NCBI GenBank assembly: GCA_902578525.1 | Contig: CACHDJ010000009.1 | Location: 1-39,349 of the forward strand | Origin: an uncultured Pelagibacteraceae bacterium | GTDB taxonomy: Bacteria > Pseudomonadota > Alphaproteobacteria > Pelagibacterales > Pelagibacteraceae | DNA length: 39,349 nucleotides | Direction of reading: 5' to 3' | Shown: positions 1 through 7,410 of the stretch, piece after piece | How the letters are laid out: the number at the start of each line of letters is the position of its first letter | Numbering within the stretch: position 1 is the stretch's first letter | Made by a program: the position numbers and the translations under genes | The notes under the pieces: model-generated | Databases searched by the model: none | What the model saw: only the letters and a program-made list of their open reading frames with translations | Told to the model about the DNA's origin: nothing

Positions 1-518
1 TTATTGGATATCTTGATCAAGGTGGAAAGGGAATTATTCAGGCATCTTTAGACTCTGGTGCATTTGATAAATTTATTTTGTCTGATGGTATGATCGGTCA
101 ATCTTTAGTTGATGCTTTCGGAAAAGATTTAAGTAAATCTTTTGGTTCAATGCCTGGATCAACTGGTAAAGGTGCTGGAGTATTTGCTAAAGTTGCGGGT
201 GCAGCTGGTATTGATAGCTCAGGACCTTACACTTCAGAGTCTTATGATGCTGCCGCTTTAATCGTTTTAGCAATACAAGCAGGTGGATCGGCTGATAGAG
301 CATCAATTGCAAAAAATGTAATGGATGTTGCTAATGGCCCTGGTACAAAGATTTATCCAGGTGAGCTTAAGAAAGGTTTAGATTTATTAGCTAAAGGTAA
401 AAAAGTTGATTACGAAGGTGCAACTGGAGTTACTTTTACTGATGTTGGTGAAGCTGAAGGATCTTTCTTAGAGCAAGAAGTTAAAGGCGGAAAATTTAAA
501 ACTAAAAAACAAAGATAA
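1..518 (+). CDS. ABC transporter substrate-binding protein, branched-chain amino acid type (C-terminal part, 5' truncated by window)
   Basis: The reading frame is open from base 3 to the TAA at 516-518, so this is the last ~171 residues of a larger protein whose start lies left of the window. The fragment has the C-terminal lobe pattern of LivJ/LivK-like (Peripla_BP_6) periplasmic binding proteins: a 'SDGM' strand turn, then 'YTSESYDAAALIVLAIQAGG', which matches the conserved helix after the ligand cleft. The tail is lysine-rich. The family binds branched-chain amino acids, amides or related small ligands in the periplasm and delivers them to LivHMGF permeases. A Liv permease/ATPase set lacking a binding protein lies just to the right on the opposite strand, so this is the obvious partner, though that is inference. 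A strong terminator follows 20 bases after the stop. A TTG at 78 could be misread as a start, but the family homology clearly extends upstream. Confidence 0.85.
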   Translation, partial: IGYLDQGGKGIIQASLDSGAFDKFILSDGMIGQSLVDAFGKDLSKSFGSMPGSTGKGAGVFAKVAGAAGIDSSGPYTSESYDAAALIVLAIQAGGSADRASIAKNVMDVANGPGTKIYPGELKKGLDLLAKGKKVDYEGATGVTFTDVGEAEGSFLEQEVKGGKFKTKKQR

Positions 519-537
519 TTATTATCTAACTTTATAA

Positions 538-570
538 AACCTCGGTAATTTTAATTACCGAGGTTTTTTT
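538..570 (+). terminator. Rho-independent terminator of the binding-protein gene
   Basis: A 12-bp perfect stem (arms 538-549 and 554-565) with a four-base loop is followed by a T run to 570. The right arm and loop also encode the last codons and the stop (551-553) of the convergent MFS gene. On the minus strand the bases after the stem are also fairly U-rich, so the hairpin may stop transcription in both directions. Confidence 0.9.
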
Positions 571-1723
571 GTTTAAAATCTGCTCTTAAAGTTGAAATAA
601 CAATAATTATCAAAAATATTATACAAATTAAATTCATTGTTTTCCAACTTGTTAAATTAATAAATACTCCTGCAGATAAACTTGCTATAGCTTGAACTGA
701 ATAAACAATAAGATCGTTAAACCCTTGCGCCTTGAACTTTTCTTCTTCCCTGTAAGATAAAACCAATAAACTAGTTCCTGATATAAATAAAAAATTCCAA
801 CCTAATCCCAAAAAAATAAGAGCAATTAAATAATTGAAAAAGGTTTGTTCAAACAAACTTAATAATATTGTTGTTAAAAATAATATAACTCCTGCATACA
901 TAATCTTACTATGACCAAATTTTTTGATTAAATTTCCTGTTATTAAAGATGGTAAAAACATAGATGCGATATGTAATTGAATTACAAAACCTGTTTTGGC
1001 CAAACTCATTTTTTCCATTACATGCATACTTATTGGTGTAGCTGTCATCAAAAAAGTCATTACTGCATAAGCAAATGCTGACGCTATTAAAGCTTGTAAA
1101 AACCTAGGTTGTGAAATTAGCTCAAAGTAACTTCTACTACTTTTTTTAATAAAATCATTTTTTTTATGACCATCTTTATAAAATATCAAAAAAATAGTTG
1201 ACGTAAGTGTCAAAGCAGCAAGAGCTACATATGAGCCAGCATATAAATGTTGTGGTATTATTTCTTTAGATACATTTGCTAAATTTGGCCCTATAAATGC
1301 AGATCCTATTCCTGCTAATAATATTATAGATATGGCCTTTGGCGCCATTTCTTTGTCAACTGTTTCAACTGCAGCAAATCTATATTGATGACTAAAAGCT
1401 ACTCCTGCTCCAATTAAAAAACATCCTAAATTGAATAATATAAAACTCTCAAAAATTATTGAGCAAGCTGCTATCAAAGATGCAACTGAAGTTCCTACAG
1501 ATGCAAAAATAAATCCTGATCTACGTCCTATTACACTCATTACTTTTGCTGCAAACATTGCAAAAATTGCGATTCCCACTATTGATAATGCCATTGGTAA
1601 AGTTGCTAAAGACTTGATGGGACTAAGTTGAGAACCAATAATTCCGCTTAAAAAAACTGTTACAGGAGCTGCTGTAAACGCAAAAATTTGACTTAAAATT
1701 AATAGCCAAAGATTTTTATTCAT
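551..1723 (-). CDS. MFS family transporter
   Basis: A 390-residue, highly hydrophobic protein with about 12 predicted membrane helices and a short polar central loop (about residues 185-200, 'YKDGHKKNDF') that separates two six-helix halves, as in the major facilitator superfamily. 'GRRSGF' near residue 67, between helices 2 and 3, is a shortened form of the family's motif A. The substrate cannot be read from sequence; drug/metabolite efflux or sugar/organic acid export are all possible. It is the last gene of the minus-strand operon that begins at 6438. Its ATG overlaps the stop of the upstream micro-ORF in a TAATG junction, so it is probably translationally coupled. Its final codons lie inside the shared terminator hairpin. 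Confidence 0.85.
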   Translation of the reverse strand: MNKNLWLLILSQIFAFTAAPVTVFLSGIIGSQLSPIKSLATLPMALSIVGIAIFAMFAAKVMSVIGRRSGFIFASVGTSVASLIAACSIIFESFILFNLGCFLIGAGVAFSHQYRFAAVETVDKEMAPKAISIILLAGIGSAFIGPNLANVSKEIIPQHLYAGSYVALAALTLTSTIFLIFYKDGHKKNDFIKKSSRSYFELISQPRFLQALIASAFAYAVMTFLMTATPISMHVMEKMSLAKTGFVIQLHIASMFLPSLITGNLIKKFGHSKIMYAGVILFLTTILLSLFEQTFFNYLIALIFLGLGWNFLFISGTSLLVLSYREEEKFKAQGFNDLIVYSVQAIASLSAGVFINLTSWKTMNLICIIFLIIIVISTLRADFKQKNLGN

Positions 1724-1791
1724 TAAAACATGTACTTATCTGCCATATACATGGCCCAAGCTATAGCGGCACCTAATATAATATATTTCAT
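1723..1791 (-). CDS. 22-residue hydrophobic micro-ORF between livM and the MFS gene
   Basis: ATG at 1791-1789 and TAA at 1725-1723 enclose 22 codons: residues 2-18 'KYIILGAAIAWAMYMAD' form one plausible membrane helix, ending KYMF. It starts four bases after the livM stop and its TAA shares an A with the ATG of the MFS gene (TAATG). It fits the operon's tight spacing better than untranslated spacer would, and leaves almost no unexplained bases between two long genes. I know of no named family. It could be a small membrane subunit or modulator of either transporter, or a coupling leader peptide for the MFS gene. The main doubt is its length: a 23-codon open frame can occur by chance, although the hydrophobic composition and exact fit argue against that. 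Confidence 0.5.
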   Translation of the reverse strand: MKYIILGAAIAWAMYMADKYMF

Positions 1792-1795
1792 AAGT

Positions 1796-3166
1796 TTACT
1801 TTATTTCTATTTTTTCTGGAAGTATACCTTTCGGTCGATATCTCATAATGAGTAATAGACCAATTCCCATCATTAAAAATCTAAAATAAGGAACACTTTC
1901 AATTAAATGAACTTTTAAAGCGTGTGTATCATCTAAACCTGCAGTTGTTAGATTTACTAAATATAATCCTATTGGCGCAGCTTCAATCCATAAGAACCAA
2001 ACTACAAAACCTCCAAGAATTGCACCAAAATTATTTCCACTTCCACCAACTATTACCATTACCCAAATTAAAAATGTATATCTCATTGGTCTATAGCTGC
2101 CTGGAGTAAATAGTCCATCTTGAGTAACTAACATTGCTCCTGCAATTCCAACTATTGCAGAACCTAAAACAAAAATTAGTAAATGCTGTTTCACAACATT
2201 TTTTCCCATTGCATTTGCTGCTTCCTCATTATCTCTAATTGCCCTCATCATCCTTCCCCATGGCGAATAAAGAGCTTTTTGAGTTAAGATTAAAAGAATA
2301 ATTACAACTATTAAAAATAGGCCTGAATAACAAAGTTTTACAAAAACTGACGATCCTTCAATTACAAATTGGTTAAGAGCAGCTTGTCTTTCAGCAAGAT
2401 CCGAAATTAGATTTAATTTACTAAAATTAAATTTTTCAACTAAATTAATGAACCAATCTGTTTGTTGTAAGTTTACCTCGTAAGGTGCAGGACGTTTTAA
2501 TCCAATTACATTTTTAACTCCTCTTGTCAGCCAATCTTCATGTTTAATAATTGCAATTACAATTTCAGATATTAATAAGGTTGCTATTGCTAAGTAATCT
2601 GCTCTTAAACCTAAGGCAACTTTACCTATAACAAATGCTAATCCACCAGCAAACAAAGCCCCTACTATCCAAGAGAATATAATTGGGAGACCAAGTCCAC
2701 CTAAAAAACCAGTTTTTGCTGGATCTACCTCTTCAATTGCCTCAATACCAGGTTCAGATACAAATCGTATTATGATAATTCCTAGGATGATTATTGTAGA
2801 AATGATATAAGTTCTTATTTTCGATTTTTCATATTTTTTTAAAACATACCTAACAGCCAACACCATTCCTATAATAAGAAAAAGACTAAATAAAATATTC
2901 CAACCACCTGCATTCCAGGCTTCTTGAACTGGATTAACAGAAATTAAAACTGCTGCCAAACCACCTAATGCTGTATATCCCATTATTCCAAAATTTATTA
3001 GGCCAGCATAGCCCCATTGAATATTTGCACCCATTGTCATGACAGCTGAAATCAAGCAAAGATTAAATATTGATAAAGCAATATTCCAGGATTGAAATAT
3101 TCCTACAAGGATAATTAACCCCATCATTATACTATAAGCCGCTATTACATTTAAATTTTTTCTCAC
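1796..3166 (-). CDS. livM: Branched-chain amino acid-type ABC transporter permease LivM (system A)
   Basis: A 456-residue inner-membrane permease. The diagnostic LivM segments are 'LRADYLAIATLLISEIVIAI' (about residues 188-207) and the cytoplasmic coupling loop 'RAIRDNEEAANAMG' (about 319-332), followed by 'VGGSGNNFGAILGG'. With LivH it forms the channel energised by LivG/LivF. The protein is longer than many LivM homologues: there is extra hydrophobic sequence at about residues 80-140 and a hydrophilic stretch at about 225-275. The start is GTG at 3166, overlapping the livH stop in a GTGA junction (four bases), which supports this start and translational coupling. The substrate is uncertain; Liv-family systems also move urea, amides and other amino acids. 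Confidence 0.92.
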   Translation of the reverse strand: MRKNLNVIAAYSIMMGLIILVGIFQSWNIALSIFNLCLISAVMTMGANIQWGYAGLINFGIMGYTALGGLAAVLISVNPVQEAWNAGGWNILFSLFLIIGMVLAVRYVLKKYEKSKIRTYIISTIIILGIIIIRFVSEPGIEAIEEVDPAKTGFLGGLGLPIIFSWIVGALFAGGLAFVIGKVALGLRADYLAIATLLISEIVIAIIKHEDWLTRGVKNVIGLKRPAPYEVNLQQTDWFINLVEKFNFSKLNLISDLAERQAALNQFVIEGSSVFVKLCYSGLFLIVVIILLILTQKALYSPWGRMMRAIRDNEEAANAMGKNVVKQHLLIFVLGSAIVGIAGAMLVTQDGLFTPGSYRPMRYTFLIWVMVIVGGSGNNFGAILGGFVVWFLWIEAAPIGLYLVNLTTAGLDDTHALKVHLIESVPYFRFLMMGIGLLLIMRYRPKGILPEKIEIK

Positions 3167-4173
3167 AAAACCTTTCCTTTAAATATTCCTGATGGTCGAT
3201 AGAGTAATACGATAACTAATATTGAAAACGACACAGCAAATTTATAATCAGTTGAAAGTAATTGAACTAAACCACCGGGTTCCATACTTTCAGGTAAAAC
3301 ATACATGAAAAATTTTCTATACGCATATGTTAAAAGTATTTCTGAAAAAGCAATTACATACCCTCCTAAAAATGCACCAAAAGGATTTCCTATACCCCCA
3401 ACAATTGCGGCAGCAAATATCGGAAGCATATTGTTAAAGTACGTAAAAGGCTTGAAACTTTTATCTAAACCATAAAGTGCTCCTCCAATAGTGGCCAAAA
3501 TCCCTGCTATAATCCAAGTGATCATAACTATTCTTTTTGGATCTATTCCAGAGAGTAATGCCAAATCTTCATTATCAGAATATGCTCTCATACTCTTTCC
3601 TGTTTTAGTTTTATTTAAAAACCAAAAAAGAGTAGATACTAGAATTAGGGTAACTAAAATTGTAATAACTTGAGTTGATTTAATTGCCAACCCCTCATTT
3701 AAACCTGTCATCTCTTTGAATTCGCCTGCTTTTATTAAAAACTTTTCACCATCAAAAAATCTTCTATCAGATGGACCTATTATTATTCTTACAACAGCCT
3801 GTGTTACAAACATAACACCAATACTAACCATGGCTAATTGAACTGGAGGACTTTTGTTTACTCTATAATATTTAAAAACAAATTTATCTATTAGAAGCAT
3901 ATAACCTATCATAAAAATTATTGCGAAAGGAATTGCTAATAATGCAGTTGGCAATACTCCAAGACTAATACCTACTGATTGAAAATACCAAGTAAACAAG
4001 ATGGTAAACATAGTTCCGAAAGACATCATGTCTCCTGTTGCGAAATTTGCAAATCTTAAAATTCCATAAATTAAAGTTACAAAAATTGCACCCAATGCCA
4101 ATTGAGAACCATATGCTAGAGCTGGAACAAAAATGTAATTTAATAATAGAATAATTGCATTTAAAAAATCCAT
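3163..4173 (-). CDS. livH: Branched-chain amino acid-type ABC transporter permease LivH (system A)
   Basis: A 336-residue membrane protein of the LivH permease family. It has the N-terminal 'GAIFVTLIYGILRFANFATG' helix that marks the family, the cytoplasmic coupling loop 'MRAYSDNEDLALLSGID' (about residues 195-211), and the late 'AAAIVGGIGNPFGAFLGGYV' segment. It partners LivM to form the heterodimeric channel. The gene follows livF with one intervening base and overlaps livM by four bases, so the order livG-livF-livH-livM is unbroken. The family assignment is secure; the transported ligand is not evident. Confidence 0.93.
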   Translation of the reverse strand: MDFLNAIILLLNYIFVPALAYGSQLALGAIFVTLIYGILRFANFATGDMMSFGTMFTILFTWYFQSVGISLGVLPTALLAIPFAIIFMIGYMLLIDKFVFKYYRVNKSPPVQLAMVSIGVMFVTQAVVRIIIGPSDRRFFDGEKFLIKAGEFKEMTGLNEGLAIKSTQVITILVTLILVSTLFWFLNKTKTGKSMRAYSDNEDLALLSGIDPKRIVMITWIIAGILATIGGALYGLDKSFKPFTYFNNMLPIFAAAIVGGIGNPFGAFLGGYVIAFSEILLTYAYRKFFMYVLPESMEPGGLVQLLSTDYKFAVSFSILVIVLLYRPSGIFKGKVL

Positions 4174-4174
4174 A

Positions 4175-4882
4175 CTAACCTCCTAAAAAAGAGCTTCTCA
4201 CTCTTGGATCATTTAACAATTCTTTTCCTGTCCCTGAATAACGATTTTCACCTGTAACTAAAACATAACCTCTATCGGAAATATTTAACGCTTGTTTTGC
4301 ATTTTGTTCAACCATCAAAATTGCGACATTGGTTCTTTTAACTTTAACTATATGATCAAATAATTCATCCATTACTATTGGTGAAACTCCTGCTGTTGGT
4401 TCATCTAACATTAAAACTGATGGTTTAATCATTAATGCTCTTCCAAGTGCAACTTGTTGTCTTTGTCCCCCTGATAATTCTCCAACTAATTGACTTCTTT
4501 TTTCTTTAAGTATTGGAAATAAGTCATAAATTTCATCAATGATTAACTTATAATCATTATCAATTAAAAAAGCTCCCATTTCTAAATTTTCTTCGACTGT
4601 CATGCCTGAAAAAACATTCCTATTTTGTGGTACAAATGAAATACCTTCTTTAACTCTGTCTTGAGGAGAAAGATTAGAAATATCTTTTCCATTCATAAGA
4701 ATAGTACCAGATTTTAAGTTCAATAAACCAAGCATAGCTTTCATTGCAGTTGATTTTCCAGCACCATTTGGTCCTAAAATTGAAACTATTTCCCCTCTAT
4801 CTACTTTGACAGAACAAGAATTAATAATATCAGGTCCTTTCCCATAACCTCCAGTCATGTTATTTCCCTCAAAAAATGACAT
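4175..4882 (-). CDS. livF: Liv-type ABC transporter ATP-binding protein LivF (system A)
   Basis: A 235-residue single-domain ABC ATPase. Walker A 'GPNGAGKST' lies near residue 38, the signature 'LSGGQRQQVALGRAL' near 137, Walker B 'VLMLDEPTAGVSP' near 156, and the H-loop position carries Gln in 'MVEQNAKQAL', which is typical for LivF. It drives import from the cytoplasmic face as a dimer with LivG. Its ATG overlaps the livG TAA by one base (TAATG). Length and motifs are normal for the family. Confidence 0.94.
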   Translation of the reverse strand: MSFFEGNNMTGGYGKGPDIINSCSVKVDRGEIVSILGPNGAGKSTAMKAMLGLLNLKSGTILMNGKDISNLSPQDRVKEGISFVPQNRNVFSGMTVEENLEMGAFLIDNDYKLIIDEIYDLFPILKEKRSQLVGELSGGQRQQVALGRALMIKPSVLMLDEPTAGVSPIVMDELFDHIVKVKRTNVAILMVEQNAKQALNISDRGYVLVTGENRYSGTGKELLNDPRVRSSFLGG

Positions 4883-5667
4883 TAATTATCCTTAAGTTTT
4901 GATCCTTTTCCCAAATAACTTTCTATTACTTTTTCATCTTTTTTTGCATCTTCAATTGAACCTTCAAATAAAACTGATCCCTCAGCCATAACAATTACTG
5001 GATCACATAATCTACCTATGAAATCCATATCATGTTCAATCATACAAAAGGTATAACCTTTTTCTTTATTTAACTTTTCTATAGCTGTTCCAAGATCTTT
5101 TAGTAAAGTTCTGTTAACGCCAGCACCTACCTCGTCCAATAAGACTAATTTTGCATTAACCATCATCGTACGACCTAATTCTAACAATTTTTTTTGACCT
5201 CCAGATAAATTACCGGCTTGCTCATTTTTTAAATGACTTAAATTAAGGAAATCAACCACTTCCATTGCTTTTTCCTTAATCTGACTCTCTTCTTTAGCAA
5301 CTAATGAGGGTTTTAATAAAGCATTCATCAATTTTTCACCAGATTGATTCCCTGGAACCATCATCAGATTTTCTAATACAGATAAATTTGAGAATTCGTG
5401 AGCAATTTGAAATGTTCTAAGCAAACCTTTTGAAAATAACTCATAAGATGGTACATCAGTAATCTCCTCGTTATTAAACAAAACTTTTCCTGATGAGGAT
5501 TTAAGATTTCCAGCTATTAAATTAAAAAGGGTCGTTTTACCTGAACCATTAGGACCAATAATACCTGTTATTGTACCTTTTTTTACTTTAAGAGAACAGT
5601 TAGAAACAGCAGCCAATCCTCCAAAATATTTTGAAAGATTATTAATTTCTAAAATGTTCTTTGACAT
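4882..5667 (-). CDS. livG: Liv-type ABC transporter ATP-binding protein LivG (system A)
   Basis: A 261-residue ABC ATPase of the LivG type. It has Walker A 'GPNGSGKTT' near residue 38, signature 'LSGGQKKLLELGRTM' near 154, Walker B 'KLVLLDEVGAGVN' near 174 and the H-loop His in 'CMIEHDMDFI'. The usual Pro after the catalytic Asp-Glu (DEP) is Val here, a mild oddity that leaves the catalytic Glu intact. It pairs with LivF. The start lies three bases after the stop of the reductase-like gene, which therefore leads this operon. Confidence 0.93.
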   Translation of the reverse strand: MSKNILEINNLSKYFGGLAAVSNCSLKVKKGTITGIIGPNGSGKTTLFNLIAGNLKSSSGKVLFNNEEITDVPSYELFSKGLLRTFQIAHEFSNLSVLENLMMVPGNQSGEKLMNALLKPSLVAKEESQIKEKAMEVVDFLNLSHLKNEQAGNLSGGQKKLLELGRTMMVNAKLVLLDEVGAGVNRTLLKDLGTAIEKLNKEKGYTFCMIEHDMDFIGRLCDPVIVMAEGSVLFEGSIEDAKKDEKVIESYLGKGSKLKDN

Positions 5668-5670
5668 TTT

Positions 5671-6438
5671 TTATTTTTTCAATCTTTTTAAAATATTATT
5701 AATAGATTTTTCTAAAGATTTATAATAACCAGCTTTTCTTAATTCGTTCACACCTTGCCAATTTAAACCGCCTGGGGTTTGTGACTCTGATACAAAATGT
5801 TTTAAATCTTTTTTAGAATTTACCACTGCTAGCTGAGCTAGGGCAGAGTAAAGAGAAGTTATATATTTTTGTGCCTGTAAACGTGCTAATCCCTTTTTTA
5901 CTAACCAATCAGATAGTATCCTTAACATTTCATAAAAAGATGCCATTGTACCTGAGGCTGCCCAAAAGTTTTGGGAAAGTTTTTCACTTTTGATCTCAAT
6001 AGTATCACCTATTTTATCGAAGAAAGATTTTACTTTTTTATTAGAAGGAAAAATAGCAACTGGTCCTTTACCCAATGCAATTGGAGGCATAGGAATAGCT
6101 CTAACAACATTAGTCTTTTTTTTTAAGATTTTTTTTAATTTAAGATAATTTATTGTAGATATAAAACTAATAACTGTTTGGTTTGATTTGAACTTTAATT
6201 GAGGTAATATTCTTTCTCCAACTTTTGGTAATACTCCAATAAATATCCAGTCTGATCTGTCAATTACCTCTTGATTTGATTTAGCAATATATATTTTCTT
6301 GAATTTCTTTTTTAAATTTCTAGATTTCTTTATATTTCTTGGTGATAAAGTTATTTTTTTAAAAGTTATTTTTGAATTACAAATGCCAGTAACAACATCT
6401 GAAGATATATTTCCAATTCCAATAAAACCTAATTTCAT
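5671..6438 (-). CDS. Divergent pyrroline-5-carboxylate reductase-like protein
   Basis: A 255-residue protein with the two-domain layout of the ProC family. Residues 1-10 'MKLGFIGIGN' form the dinucleotide-binding GxGxx turn, 'RAIPMPPIALGKGPVAIFPS' matches the conserved mid-region, and the C-terminal helical dimerisation domain contains 'SQTPGGLNWQGVNEL' in place of the usual SPGG(T/A)T. ProC enzymes reduce pyrroline-5-carboxylate to proline with NAD(P)H in the cytoplasm. Here the active-site Thr of that motif (Thr238 of human PYCR1, from memory) is Asn and the leading Ser is Thr, so the substrate may differ. It is the first gene of the livGFHM operon, with only three bases before livG, which links it to whatever that transporter imports. 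A paralogue acting on a related imino acid is the main alternative. Confidence 0.75.
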   Translation of the reverse strand: MKLGFIGIGNISSDVVTGICNSKITFKKITLSPRNIKKSRNLKKKFKKIYIAKSNQEVIDRSDWIFIGVLPKVGERILPQLKFKSNQTVISFISTINYLKLKKILKKKTNVVRAIPMPPIALGKGPVAIFPSNKKVKSFFDKIGDTIEIKSEKLSQNFWAASGTMASFYEMLRILSDWLVKKGLARLQAQKYITSLYSALAQLAVVNSKKDLKHFVSESQTPGGLNWQGVNELRKAGYYKSLEKSINNILKRLKK

Positions 6439-6446
6439 AGTTTAAT

Positions 6447-6452
6447 ACTATA
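6447..6452 (-). promoter_or_regulatory. Candidate -10 element for the reductase/livGFHM operon
   Basis: The minus strand reads TATAGT (5 of 6 to TATAAT), ending eight bases before the ATG at 6438. If used, the transcript would be nearly leaderless. I see no good -35 at the usual spacing, so this is weak. Confidence 0.25.
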
Positions 6453-6476
6453 TCAATAAAAATTAAATTATTAGGC

Positions 6477-6509
6477 AAAAAAAAAGCCCCCTTAAATAAG
6501 GGGGCTTTT
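6477..6509 (-). terminator. Rho-independent terminator of the outer-membrane protein gene
   Basis: Arms 6486-6493 and 6498-6505 (five C facing five G) pair perfectly, extended by A/T pairs from 6482-6485 with 6506-6509. On the minus strand a long U tract (6485 to 6477) follows. It lies about 30 bases past the stop of the beta-barrel gene and isolates it from the reductase/liv operon. Confidence 0.93.
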
Positions 6510-6537
6510 AAATTTTATTTATTTATTAATAGATAAT

Positions 6538-7206
6538 TTAGAATGATCTACCAACAGATAACTTACCAGTAACACCACTTACTCCACTTACTGATATCGT
6601 GTTATCACCAGAAGTTAATGATGCACCTTCAAAGTCCATATAATTACCTTCTAATCTGATAAATACTCCGTTATCTAATGTGTTATTGTAACCAACACCG
6701 AAAACAACTAGGTCCATGTTAGTGTTTCCGTAAGTAGCACCAGTTCCTAAATTTTCATTTGTGATTACATCAACTGTTCCAGCTCCAAGCTTAACGTATG
6801 CATTATCAGTAACATTCACAGCTACGTATGCATGCATTAATTCTTCGAAGTCAACTTGGATTTTGTTTTCAACAGACGTTGCAACTTCTTGATAAGCAGT
6901 TGTAATGTGTGTTCTTCTAACCTCAGTTGCTTCAGTCTCTAAAGACGCTGGTACATAATCAATACCTATAGCAAATCTATCGCCAAAGCTTTTTTCAATG
7001 AATAAAGAAGCAAAACTTGCACCCATGATTTCTGATCTTTGTCTTGTTTCATCAGCATCCGGAGCGCCGTTACCAGTTTGAACTTCTTTACCAGTTGCTG
7101 CAAACAAACCGGTTGCAGCCGATATACCTACGTTCACACCAAGTTCTGCAGAAGCTGTTGTGAAAGTAAATAAACTCAGGGCAATTCCTATGATTATTTT
7201 TTTCAT
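6538..7206 (-). CDS. Small outer-membrane beta-barrel protein
   Basis: A 222-residue protein with a clear Sec signal peptide (residues 1-20, 'MKKIIIGIALSLFTFTTASA', cut before ELG). After it come alternating polar/hydrophobic strands rich in Gly, Thr, Val and Asn, and the chain ends in 'GKLSVGRSF': a C-terminal Phe is the usual BAM recognition signal. The size fits an eight-stranded barrel. A good Shine-Dalgarno (AAAGGA, six bases before the ATG) and its own strong terminator suggest a monocistronic, well-expressed gene. The role (porin, adhesin or structural) cannot be read from sequence. A 204-base upstream region holds several inverted repeats. Confidence 0.82.
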   Translation of the reverse strand: MKKIIIGIALSLFTFTTASAELGVNVGISAATGLFAATGKEVQTGNGAPDADETRQRSEIMGASFASLFIEKSFGDRFAIGIDYVPASLETEATEVRRTHITTAYQEVATSVENKIQVDFEELMHAYVAVNVTDNAYVKLGAGTVDVITNENLGTGATYGNTNMDLVVFGVGYNNTLDNGVFIRLEGNYMDFEGASLTSGDNTISVSGVSGVTGKLSVGRSF

Positions 7207-7281
7207 ATCTCGTATCCTTTAATTTATTATTAATATTAATATTATTAACTTTACGATTTTTAGATTTAAACATATTTTAAG

Positions 7282-7301
7282 TAAACAGAAAACCCTGTTT
7301 A
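7282..7301. promoter_or_regulatory. Inverted repeat upstream of the outer-membrane protein gene
   Basis: TAAACAG (7282-7288) and CTGTTTA (7295-7301) are perfect 7-bp inverted arms with a six-base spacer, about 80 bases upstream of the start at 7206. The shape fits a dimeric repressor/activator site; a transcript hairpin is possible too. No regulator is identified. Confidence 0.35.
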
Positions 7302-7319
7302 TATTAAATAATTTACTAC

Positions 7320-7406
7320 TTGTTGCATATTTACAACAAAGAATCGTTGTAATTTAAGGCTAATTTAAATACAAATTTAAATGATCAAATCTACAACTTA
7401 AAGTTG
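7320..7406. promoter_or_regulatory. Cluster of TACAAC/GTTGTA half-sites upstream of the outer-membrane protein gene
   Basis: Within 90 bases are TTACAAC (7331-7337) facing GTTGTAA (7346-7352) across eight bases, an overlapping TTGTTG (7320-7325) facing CAACA, and a near-perfect palindrome CAACTT-A-AAGTTG (7394-7406) just after the glaH stop. Repeated half-sites of one type suggest cooperative binding by a regulator. Promoter elements themselves are not clear in this AT-rich stretch. Confidence 0.3.
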
Positions 7407-7410
7407 ATAC

